From the NCBI GenBank assembly GCA_040081075.1, contig JBEBHJ010000008.1, positions 1 to 64,000 on the forward strand: 64,000 nt of DNA. Reading direction: 5' to 3'. Positions 53,262 through 60,840 of this stretch are shown one piece after another. Under the pieces are notes generated by a model that was given only the letters and a program-made list of their open reading frames with translations, was not told the origin of the DNA and did no database searches. This DNA is from JANJUB01 sp040081075. GTDB taxonomy: Bacteria; Armatimonadota; Fimbriimonadia; Fimbriimonadales; Fimbriimonadaceae. Position 1 is the stretch's first letter; each line of letters starts with the position of its first letter. Made by a program: the position numbers and the translations under genes.

Positions 53262-53922
53262 TCTTAACGTAGACATTGGCGAAGGTTTCCCCTATGATCG
53301 CGAACTTTTGAGTTATGCGACGTCGGTAAACATTTGTTGTGGGGAGCATGCGGGCAGCTGGGAACACACTCAGGAGACCATAGAAATGTGTCTGTCAGCG
53401 GGCAAGCGGATTGGCGCGCATCCTGGCTTTGGTGATCGCGAGGGGATGGGGCGGCGCATTCCGCCTCCATCAATCACCCGTGACCCTTCCCTGATTGCCC
53501 AAGTGGATCGGTTCCTAGAAGCGTGTGATGCCGACTACGTTAAGCCCCACGGGGCGTGGTACAACTTGCTATCCGGTGCCCTTCACGGCCCATGCGATTT
53601 CAGGTGCGAATTACGTGTGATCGTGCGCGACTATGGGCTCCCCGCGATGCTTCTCCCTACCAGCCCCGTTATCGACACCCTCGATGGCATGATCATCACC
53701 GAGGGCTTTGCCGATCGCCGCTATTCTCAGGACGGAACGCTTGTTAGTCGCAGCGATAGTGGAGCGATTCTAGAAGACCCCGATGAAATTCGATACCAGG
53801 TCTTAGATCTGGCAACCAAGGTTGATTCGATTTGCCTCCACGGCGATAACCCGCAATGCTTGCAGTTTGCAGACCTGGTGACTCAAACCCTCATTGACAG
53901 CGGATACCAGATCGGCGTATGA
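53248..53922 (+). CDS. pxpA: 5-oxoprolinase subunit PxpA (LamB/YcsF family)
   Basis: The 224-residue catalytic-side subunit. The opening LNVDIGEGFPYDRELLSYATSVNICCGEHAG is the YcsF signature, followed by GKRIGAHPGFGDREGMGRR and DYVKPHGAWYN. It ends CLHGDNPQCL (the conserved HGD). It starts at TTG inside pxpB and is followed by pxpC with a 4-nt overlap. It is slightly shorter than the ~245-250 residues usual, which the sequence shows as a compact middle region. Confidence 0.93.
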   Translation: MKKIDLNVDIGEGFPYDRELLSYATSVNICCGEHAGSWEHTQETIEMCLSAGKRIGAHPGFGDREGMGRRIPPPSITRDPSLIAQVDRFLEACDADYVKPHGAWYNLLSGALHGPCDFRCELRVIVRDYGLPAMLLPTSPVIDTLDGMIITEGFADRRYSQDGTLVSRSDSGAILEDPDEIRYQVLDLATKVDSICLHGDNPQCLQFADLVTQTLIDSGYQIGV

Positions 53923-54734
53923 TGCCGACAAAACTGCCGCCCGGTTCGTTTCGACTTTTGCCCGATGGCGCCCCGTTGCGTCGATTCGGAGTGCCTCCGG
54001 GCGGACCATTTGACCGCGAGTCGTTTGCTCGAGCCCAGGTATTGGGCTGCGAGATTGACACGTTTGAGATCGGATATTTCGGAGCAGAGCTTGAAGCGGC
54101 TCAATCCGGTTGCATCGCCATGGCGGGGGCGAGGCGTCCCGCCCAACTAGGTGACAAAAGCATTTCGGCGAATGGCATTTATCCGGTGCACCCCGGCCTC
54201 ACCTTGCGTTTGGGATTTCCCGAGGTCGGCGTTCGAAGTTACGTCGCGTTCTACCCTGGCCGAGTTTTGAAAGCAGAGCAAGTGTTTGAGCAACCCGAGT
54301 CGATCGCCGCCGCCCCGCTTCGAGTTATAGCCGGACCTCATGCCGAGCATCTCGATTTCCCCGCTTTTTTGCGGCTTCGCTATCATGCATCAACCCATCT
54401 TGATCGGGTTGGGTTGAAGTTGGCCACATGCCCGTCGCTGAGGGCATCCAAAGAGTTCCCCAGCGAGCCTCAATGCGTGGGGGCTATTCAGGTTACGCCC
54501 GAAGGAATTCCCATTATCATTGGTCCCGACGGACCCACTTTGGGCGGCTATCCCAAAGTGGCGGTAGTGGCAACCGTTGATCACAATCGGTTAGCCCAGA
54601 TTCGCCCCGGCCAAGAAATCACATTTGAGGAAGTGTCAATCGACGCGGCCCGTGGCTTGCTAGAGACCCAAAAAGTGAAGGATGCAAAAGCCCTTGCTCA
54701 GTTGCGAGCCCTCCTCTCACTATTAGCTTTTTGA
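53919..54734 (+). CDS. pxpC: 5-oxoprolinase subunit PxpC
   Basis: Third subunit, 271 residues (homologues are usually 290-320). The family landmarks are LLPDGAPLRRFGVPPGGPFDRESFARAQ near the start, YVAFYPG, and the C-terminal GIPIIIGPDGPTLGGYPKVAVVATVD. Formerly called KipA/allophanate hydrolase subunit 2. The ATG overlaps the pxpA stop (ATGA). The three genes should allow recycling of 5-oxoproline formed from damaged glutamine or glutathione-type peptides. Confidence 0.92.
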   Translation: MMPTKLPPGSFRLLPDGAPLRRFGVPPGGPFDRESFARAQVLGCEIDTFEIGYFGAELEAAQSGCIAMAGARRPAQLGDKSISANGIYPVHPGLTLRLGFPEVGVRSYVAFYPGRVLKAEQVFEQPESIAAAPLRVIAGPHAEHLDFPAFLRLRYHASTHLDRVGLKLATCPSLRASKEFPSEPQCVGAIQVTPEGIPIIIGPDGPTLGGYPKVAVVATVDHNRLAQIRPGQEITFEEVSIDAARGLLETQKVKDAKALAQLRALLSLLAF

Positions 54735-54750
54735 GCCATAATTAGCCTTC

Positions 54751-57303
54751 ATGCTTGCCTTAATCGCCGTTGCCGCTCTAAGGTCGGACGTGATGGAAAC
54801 ACCCCCAATCGAGTTCGATTATCGCAATCGTGCGGGCCTTACTGCCTCATTCAACGGCGTTCCACTCATTCGAGGAAGCCAAATCCAAATTGTTGATCCC
54901 AACACATCAAAATCACAGTTTGCTTCCGGGTCAAATGATCAGCAAGTTGAGAAACTGCCGAATGGAGGAATCGCGGCAAAGTTCACGAGCCCAAATGGCC
55001 TTGCCACTGGCAATCAAACCTATACGAGGACAGAAACTGGTTTCCGCGTAACCTTCACGCTCAAGTGGACAGGGTCGAATCCGGTCAAAGCCGATTGGTC
55101 CCTGGGTCAAATTTGGGCAAGACCCTTCTTGGGCGGCGCAATCAGGGTCGGAGGGGAATGGCGCGGTCTCCCTCTCAGCCCTAAACAGGAAGGAAGTGTG
55201 GAGGAACGCAGACTCGGTTCCGTCACGAAGGAGTTCGAACTCCAATCCTCCGCGGGCAAGCTTTCGGTGAAGGGAGCGACGCCCGATTGGACGCTCTTCG
55301 ATGCCCGAGGGTATGAACAACCCTGGGCCAATGGCAATGAACTACTTTGGCTGGGTCAAACCGATCTGACGCTTTATCCCAATCAGCCGTTTACATCGGA
55401 GTTGGAGGTTAGTTTCAGCCCAAACATGTTCGAAACGGTCGCAAGGGAAGTCTCACTTGATGGTGATCGGCTGGCAGAGGCGGTGGTGCCAGATAACACG
55501 GAGTGGCCCCTCATTCCCAGGCCGAAACAAGCCCTATTCAATCGGGAAACCACGTTCACTGTTCCGGACCAGCTTCAAATTGACGTAAGCGACGCCTACT
55601 TTAAGGTTGCGGATGAGTTGGTTGATTCAATCCACTTGCATTGGGATAATCCCAATTTGAGCGCCGCGCAAAACTACCGCGGCAATATCATGATGCGCGT
55701 GCAAAACCTTGGGCTCGGCCCGGAGGGCTACGAAGTTAAGGTCACGCCCGAGGCGGTCGTCCTATTGGGGCAAGATGAGATCGGCTTGCGTCATGCGGTT
55801 CGCACATTAGGATTCCTGGCCTTCGTCAAAAACGGAAAGCTTAGCCTTCCGTGTGGCTCATTGCGCGATTGGCCCTCGATTAACTGGCGCGGCGTCCACT
55901 TGTTTGGGGGGCCAGATATCAAAGCTTTTCATACAAAACTGGCAAATCGGGTTCTCGCTCCGCTCAAATTCAACCGAGTCCTTCTACAATGCGAACGAAC
56001 CAAGTGGGCTTCGTTTCCCAAGATCGCGACGGCCCAATTCAACTCGCGCGAAGATTTGCGGGCAACGTTCGATATGTATCGACAACTCGGGATTGAACCG
56101 ATTCCGCTCATCCAAAGCCTCGGTCATATGAGTTGGTTCTTTGAGAATAAGCAGAATTTAGATCTCGCCGTCAATCCCGATTATCCGTTTACTATCGACC
56201 CTCGAAAACCTGGAGCAGCGGTGGCACTAGGGAAGCTTTGGGACGAGGCCGCCGAACTCTTGAAACCAAAAGTGATGCACTTCGGGATGGACGAGTTTGA
56301 TATTCGTGGAATGCCAGATGATCCCACGCTATCCACCCAAATTTGGCAGAAATCTTGGCCTATATTGAACTCGATCGCCGTTAAGCACCAGGCTGTGCCG
56401 ATGCTTTGGGGCGATAAGGGGTTAGCCCCCGGCCAAGCGATTGATGCGGCGTTGGGTGACAACAGCTTTGAAGCCATGCAACGCCGAAACGCGATCCCCA
56501 AAAATGCCATCGTTGCCGATTGGCACTATCGCAACTATCCCCGAGCCGACAAGTTCCTTTGGTCTATTAATCTGTTTCGCAGCATCGGCCTCTATACGGT
56601 TGGCAGTGGTTGGTTCAATCCCGATAATATCAAGGGGTTCTGCGATGCCTGCTATCAATCTGGATCGGGCTACCTACAAACAACTTGGGCCGGCTATCAA
56701 TCCGATGAGCAAGCCGTACTGAGTGAGTTCAAACAGTTTGCGGCTTACGTTCATGCCGCCGATTACGCATGGTCAAATCGATCCGAACGAGCGAGCGAGT
56801 TGCCCTACGACGCAGGCCAAGTTTTTTCAAGACTTTTCTTCGGACAGCCAAGCCCGATCAATATCTCTCCCGGAACCGCCCTCCCGGGCTTCCGGTCGCA
56901 GGCCATTGGCGACGTCAACTTTCGGGTGGGATCGCCGATCGCCTTGATTTCTATTATCTCCCCCAACACGGCCCGAGAGTCGGCCATGGTTACTGTCTCC
57001 CCTCAAGGGCTAAGTGGTCGAGTGGTCGCGTTTGCGGTTGATACCGCTATTCAGTGCCAGGATCGCGATATGGTCGCGGAAATTACCGTGGTAGACGCGA
57101 AAGGCAAGTCAACCACTCGAAGGCTCCTTTACGGATCCGATGTTCGATCGTCGGGCGACCCACGGGCGACCGTTTCAACACGAAATGGCAGCCTTTCTCT
57201 GATCAAGATTCCGCTGACAACCCGCGGAAATGTCTCGAAAATTGTGTTGAAGGCGAGCAATACCTACGCGGGACTCCGCGTGCACGGTGTTACTGCCTAT
57301 TAA
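54751..57303 (+). CDS. GH20-like glycoside hydrolase (beta-N-acetylhexosaminidase family)
   Basis: An 850-residue, probably exported enzyme. An N-terminal beta domain (~20-250) is followed by a GH20b-type domain (PLIPRPKQALF to GLRHAVRTLGFLA, ~255-355) and the barrel, which begins LRDWPSINWRGVHLFGG. The catalytic Asp-Glu pair appears as HFGMDEFD (~511), where most GH20 enzymes have HxGGDE. The C-terminal ~150 residues are a beta-sandwich. The likely substrates are GlcNAc- or GalNAc-ended glycans, but divergence in the active site leaves the specificity open. It ends convergently with mobA, overlapping by 14 nt. Confidence 0.75.
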   Translation: MLALIAVAALRSDVMETPPIEFDYRNRAGLTASFNGVPLIRGSQIQIVDPNTSKSQFASGSNDQQVEKLPNGGIAAKFTSPNGLATGNQTYTRTETGFRVTFTLKWTGSNPVKADWSLGQIWARPFLGGAIRVGGEWRGLPLSPKQEGSVEERRLGSVTKEFELQSSAGKLSVKGATPDWTLFDARGYEQPWANGNELLWLGQTDLTLYPNQPFTSELEVSFSPNMFETVAREVSLDGDRLAEAVVPDNTEWPLIPRPKQALFNRETTFTVPDQLQIDVSDAYFKVADELVDSIHLHWDNPNLSAAQNYRGNIMMRVQNLGLGPEGYEVKVTPEAVVLLGQDEIGLRHAVRTLGFLAFVKNGKLSLPCGSLRDWPSINWRGVHLFGGPDIKAFHTKLANRVLAPLKFNRVLLQCERTKWASFPKIATAQFNSREDLRATFDMYRQLGIEPIPLIQSLGHMSWFFENKQNLDLAVNPDYPFTIDPRKPGAAVALGKLWDEAAELLKPKVMHFGMDEFDIRGMPDDPTLSTQIWQKSWPILNSIAVKHQAVPMLWGDKGLAPGQAIDAALGDNSFEAMQRRNAIPKNAIVADWHYRNYPRADKFLWSINLFRSIGLYTVGSGWFNPDNIKGFCDACYQSGSGYLQTTWAGYQSDEQAVLSEFKQFAAYVHAADYAWSNRSERASELPYDAGQVFSRLFFGQPSPINISPGTALPGFRSQAIGDVNFRVGSPIALISIISPNTARESAMVTVSPQGLSGRVVAFAVDTAIQCQDRDMVAEITVVDAKGKSTTRRLLYGSDVRSSGDPRATVSTRNGSLSLIKIPLTTRGNVSKIVLKASNTYAGLRVHGVTAY

Positions 57304-57838
57304 GCGTTAAAGCTTCCCACTCTGCGCGGGTATTTGCTCCCCTTGCGCAGTCTGGATCAAGCCCGGCTCGCACAAAATTTTCAGGTTCGATCGCTTTCAC
57401 TCTGAGGCACTCTAGCCATCGCATAACCCGGGTTTCTCCCTGTCTTACCAATGCGCTCGCGTCCTGAAATGCGTTGCTTGAGTACAAGCCGCAAAGGGGT
57501 TGCAATCGCCCTTCCAAGTTTGGAATCGCCGCATCGAAATCGCCTTTTTGGCGGTGGAGAAACTCAACCAACCGGGGGTTAAACCCCGGAATGTCGCAAG
57601 AAACCACAAGAACGGATGGGGCCGTCGGGCTAAACTCGCTGAGAGCAACTAGGGGCCCCGCTAGGGGTTGAGAGTCTGGCTTACCTTGGGGGCCTAAAAT
57701 GGTTAGTGGCACGCCAACTTCGCCCAAGAGCCGCCCAATCCGGTCAACCATTGTCTCGCCGTGGATTCTTAAGCTTGCTTTGTCCATCCCCATTCGCGAG
57801 CTCCTACCGCCGGTGAGGAGTACGGCCTCAACATGCAT
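57290..57838 (-). CDS. mobA: Molybdenum cofactor guanylyltransferase
   Basis: MobA attaches GMP to molybdopterin to give MGD for enzymes of the DMSO-reductase class. At 182 residues it is typical. It shows the nucleotide-binding AVLLTGGRSSRMGMDKASL (residues ~5-23), the Asp of VVSCDIPGFN (~80) and PLCGLYSS (~115). It overlaps the end of the FdhF/YdeP-like gene by 11 nt on the same strand, so the cofactor enzyme and its likely client are made together. Confidence 0.92.
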   Translation of the reverse strand: MHVEAVLLTGGRSSRMGMDKASLRIHGETMVDRIGRLLGEVGVPLTILGPQGKPDSQPLAGPLVALSEFSPTAPSVLVVSCDIPGFNPRLVEFLHRQKGDFDAAIPNLEGRLQPLCGLYSSNAFQDASALVRQGETRVMRWLECLRVKAIEPENFVRAGLDPDCARGANTRAEWEALTLNRQ

Positions 57839-60044
57839 TGAGCCGATCCTTGGGCGAGGCGCTCAATATGGACTCACGACCAGCAAGCTTCCCATTCCAT
57901 GCGGCAATCGTCACGGTCGCATTTTTGAAAGCCGGGGTCTTCGAACGCGGGTCTAGAGTCCTCGGCACCAGTTCGTTGGCTTCAGGATAATACATCGCTG
58001 CGCATCCCGCGGCAATATCCAGCGCGCGAACCATTACCACCATCTCGCCCACTGCGTTTCGAACCTGGACCGGCTGATCCTCTTTGAGACCAAGGCGAGC
58101 AATATCAATGGGGTTAAGCATGATGATGTCTCGCGAGGTCTGATTGCGATAAAGATCGTGCTCCTCGTAGACGACCGTGTTGAACTGCCCCTCAGAGCGG
58201 ATCGTCATGAGGCGAAACTCGCTATCGGCAAGGGGAGCTAACTCGGGAATTGGGTGGGGCTTAAACAGCGCTCGACCGGTTGGAGTGTCAAACGATGCGC
58301 CTGCGAGGCGTCTCCCCGGAATCTGAAACTCCACCTTTTCCTGAATGGCCCCCAGTGTTGGGATGATTTTTGCGATGAACTTACGGATTTCGTCGTGATT
58401 GCTGAGTTCGGCCCAGTTTAGCCCGGGCTTCTTCAGACTTTCGCCCAGGGAGGCAATAATCGAGACCTCCGTTCGAGTTTGTGCATGGCGCTTGGGTCCG
58501 CCTTCGCTGAATCGAACCAAGCTGAACATTGATTCTTGCGTGGTGATTTGATCTTCTTCGTCGCGTGCACAAACCGGAAGAATAATGGTGGTTTTTCCTC
58601 GTCCCCGAACATGACCAGTATTGAGCGAAGTGCTGAGGTATACAAGTGTTTCAAGTGCAGAAAGGGACTTGCCGGCAAAGCGAGAGTCTGGATTTGCTCC
58701 GAAGAGGTTTCCACCCAAACACAGGCCAAAATCCATTTCGCCGCGTTCACAGGCCTCCATGGCCGCCATCGTGTCGTACCCGGGCCAAGACGGGGTCAAA
58801 ACCCCCTGTTCGGAGAGTCGGTCCAAAACCGATTGCTTTACTTCGGGCGAAACTCCTAATGTGCCGAGTCCTTGCACGTTGCTGTGACCCCGAATCGGCA
58901 TGAGACCTGCGCCCGGCTTACCAACCATGCCGCGCAAGAGGGCAAGATTGGTGATCCACTGCACGTTTGCGACGCCATGCTCGTGATGTGTAATGCCCAT
59001 CGTCCACGCAAAGATTGCCCGCTCGCTCGTTGCATAAGCGGCTGCGATTTCTGCCATTTGGATTCGACTTATGCCACTGGTGGCCTCAAGTTCCTCCCAC
59101 GTCATCGCCTTCAGTTGGCTCTCAACTTGCTCAAACTGTTCGGTAGAGTGTTCGATGAAGGCGCGATCAAGGCATTCTGGCATCTCAAGCAAAGCCTTAC
59201 TAACTCCGATACAAAACGCGATGTCCCCGCCAATCGAAACTTGCGCATAGTGCGAAGCGATCGGCGAACCGAACAGCATGGATTTCAACTTAGACGGCAC
59301 ACGAAACTCAACCAAACCGGGCTCGCGAATCGGATTCACAACGACAATCGTGCCGCCCCGTTCGCGTAGCTTCGCTAAGGATGTCATCAGGCGAGGATGA
59401 TTTGAAGCCGGATTACCCCCGATGAGGAATAGGAAGTCGCAAACCTCTAGGTCTTCGAGGTTAACGGTCGCGGTACCTGTTCCAATTGACTCGCTTAGGC
59501 CCACGCCGCTGGCTTGATGACAGTAGTAAGAGCAGTTGCTCACGTGATTGGTGCCGTAGCATCGGGCTAGAAGTTGAAGCAAGAATCCGGCTTCATTTGA
59601 ACTCCGTCCGCTCGCATAGAAGAATGCTCGATCCGGTGACGTCGCATTGAGTCGCCGAGCGACTAATTCGAGTGCCTCTTCCCAAGAAACAGCGCGATAG
59701 TGGGTGTCCCCATCACGGGCAACAACAGGTTCGGCAAGACGACCGCATGCTTCAAGTTCAAGCGAGCTCAATCCCGCCAGTTCAGCAAGAGAGTATTTCT
59801 GAAAAAATTCCGGGCTGACCCTGCCCTGCATATCGCCAACCATTGCTTGCAACGACTTTTTGCAAACTTCGGGAAAATGTCCCGCTTCGTTTACCATTCC
59901 GCCCTGTTGGCCGCCCATTCCCAGGGCGCAGGTTTTGCACGCATTTTTGGCCCGCATCGCGCGCCACAATTTCAGAAACCCAACTTGGCGTCCCTTACGG
60001 AAAGTATAAGAGATCGCCTGCCACCCCCCGCCATACCGCGCCAT
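57828..60044 (-). CDS. FdhF/YdeP-family molybdopterin oxidoreductase
   Basis: A ~738-residue bis-MGD enzyme of the YdeP-type, formate-dehydrogenase-alpha-like group. I start at ARYGGGWQAISYTFRKG (60044), the conserved beginning; the frame extends a little further without matching. NACKTCALGMGGQQGGMVNE (~33-52) is the family's reduced iron-sulfur-like Cys motif. LFLIGGNPASNHPR, GLCLGGNLFGANPDS and TIRSEGQFNTVVYEE are MGD-binding blocks. The physiological substrate of this family is not established; YdeP is linked to acid resistance. The neighbouring mobA supplies the cofactor. This is the last chromosomal gene before the tRNA remnant. Confidence 0.9.
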   Translation of the reverse strand: MARYGGGWQAISYTFRKGRQVGFLKLWRAMRAKNACKTCALGMGGQQGGMVNEAGHFPEVCKKSLQAMVGDMQGRVSPEFFQKYSLAELAGLSSLELEACGRLAEPVVARDGDTHYRAVSWEEALELVARRLNATSPDRAFFYASGRSSNEAGFLLQLLARCYGTNHVSNCSYYCHQASGVGLSESIGTGTATVNLEDLEVCDFLFLIGGNPASNHPRLMTSLAKLRERGGTIVVVNPIREPGLVEFRVPSKLKSMLFGSPIASHYAQVSIGGDIAFCIGVSKALLEMPECLDRAFIEHSTEQFEQVESQLKAMTWEELEATSGISRIQMAEIAAAYATSERAIFAWTMGITHHEHGVANVQWITNLALLRGMVGKPGAGLMPIRGHSNVQGLGTLGVSPEVKQSVLDRLSEQGVLTPSWPGYDTMAAMEACERGEMDFGLCLGGNLFGANPDSRFAGKSLSALETLVYLSTSLNTGHVRGRGKTTIILPVCARDEEDQITTQESMFSLVRFSEGGPKRHAQTRTEVSIIASLGESLKKPGLNWAELSNHDEIRKFIAKIIPTLGAIQEKVEFQIPGRRLAGASFDTPTGRALFKPHPIPELAPLADSEFRLMTIRSEGQFNTVVYEEHDLYRNQTSRDIIMLNPIDIARLGLKEDQPVQVRNAVGEMVVMVRALDIAAGCAAMYYPEANELVPRTLDPRSKTPAFKNATVTIAAWNGKLAGRESILSASPKDRLNAC

Positions 60045-60154
60045 CAGGGAGAGTCTATAACAAAAAATGAACGGCGTGCCGAGCTCGCGCGGGGGCCTGA
60101 TCACCTGGCCCTGCGTATCAACTTGGTCAGGCTTAAGCCAGTTTCATAAAGAAC

Positions 60155-60204
60155 TGGAGCCGAAGACAGGATTCGAACCCGCGACCCGCTGTTTACAAAA
60201 CATC
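60155..60204 (-). other. 3' half of tRNA-Thr(UGU): probable attachment site of an integrated element
   Basis: On the minus strand the sequence holds an anticodon loop TTTGTAA (60193-60199, anticodon TGT), a 3' anticodon stem ACAGC, a 5-nt variable loop, a T-arm with TTCGAAT loop and five pairs, a 3' acceptor strand CTTCGGC and an encoded CCA (60155-60157). The matching 5' acceptor strand GCCGAAG, the D-arm and an exact 5' anticodon stem are absent; upstream sequence is unrelated. This is what a tyrosine-recombinase integration into a tRNA 3' end leaves at the distal junction. The orientation places chromosome on the left and element on the right. Confidence 0.75.
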
Positions 60205-60216
60205 GGCATAGACTCA

Positions 60217-60261
60217 AAAGCGTCCATTTTTAGGTTCAACTTGGAACCTATGGACGCCTTT
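60217..60261. repeat. Interrupted inverted repeat beside the tRNA remnant
   Basis: CGTCCA and TAGGTTC on the left (60221-60226, 60231-60237) pair with GAACCTA and TGGACG on the right (60244-60256) around a 6-nt loop, with a TTTT bulge on the left arm. AAAG/CTTT extend it after one unpaired C. It lies just inside the presumed element end. Confidence 0.75.
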
Positions 60262-60271
60262 GAAAAGGGTG

Positions 60272-60295
60272 CAAGTATAAAAACAAGTATAAAAG
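60272..60295. repeat. Tandem 12-bp direct repeats
   Basis: CAAGTATAAAAA and CAAGTATAAAAG follow each other without gap. Short tandem repeats next to an att core are often arm sites for integrase or excisionase, which would fit this position. The copies are too few to be a CRISPR. Confidence 0.65.
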
Positions 60296-60304
60296 AATTC
60301 GAGT

Positions 60305-60718
60305 TCAATACCGATTTTTGGTGCTAGTCACCTCTGCCCCAATCTCCCGAATAATCTCTGCCACCTCCTTCCGCTCCATGCGCCTGCATAACACAACTCC
60401 AAGCGCCTCAAATACGTCAGCTACCTCGACGTTCGCCGTGAACTGCTCCGTGATCTTCGGAAGCGACAGCTCCATCATCGCTTTCCAAGCTGCGACTTGT
60501 TGAGCCGGTGAAACGACCTGCCCCGTCGAGCTCTCCCCCTTCATAATGCCCTCGATCTCAGGCAAGGCATTCCAGCCTTTCTCAAGCAAAGCCGTCCGTA
60601 TCATGCTAGGAGGCCGTCCGGGTCCGCCCTTATGCCCATTTACCCCACCAGTAAGCAAAGCCCCACCATGAGGCTGCTTAACGAGCTGACCGCTATTTTC
60701 ACCGCTATTTATTGACAT
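60305..60718 (-). CDS. Small protein with G-G-x-G-R-P-P motif, first gene of the element
   Basis: A 137-residue soluble protein. I start at the ATG giving SINSGENSGQLVK (60718), since the frame beyond it has an unlikely Cys/Arg-rich sequence. A basic GHKGGPGRPPSMIR (around 32-45) resembles the AT-hook-like GGRPP segments seen in small phage and plasmid DNA-binding or packaging proteins. The rest is helical with Ala/Met-rich stretches (AQQVAAWKAMMELSL) and a charged C-terminus (MERKEVAEIIREIG). I do not recognise the family. It is divergent from the helicase gene with a 122-bp shared upstream region and may be its regulator. Confidence 0.6.
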   Translation of the reverse strand: MSINSGENSGQLVKQPHGGALLTGGVNGHKGGPGRPPSMIRTALLEKGWNALPEIEGIMKGESSTGQVVSPAQQVAAWKAMMELSLPKITEQFTANVEVADVFEALGVVLCRRMERKEVAEIIREIGAEVTSTKNRY

Positions 60719-60840
60719 ATCGTAATACTCCCACCTAGTATACGACCAGAAACACCATTTAGAGACCGCTAGAATCGTCACACAGGCGTTTTTCGCCCGT
60801 TCAGGTAACAACAATCGAAAATCGGTAGAATCCCGTTCCC

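Noticed and set aside
60155..60260. Complete tRNA gene
   Set aside because: Only the 3' half is present; no 5' acceptor strand or D-arm can be found upstream, and the 5' anticodon stem has a mismatch.
60217..60295. Start of a CRISPR array
   Set aside because: Two adjacent 12-bp repeats without spacers and one hairpin; the pattern fits att-site arms better.
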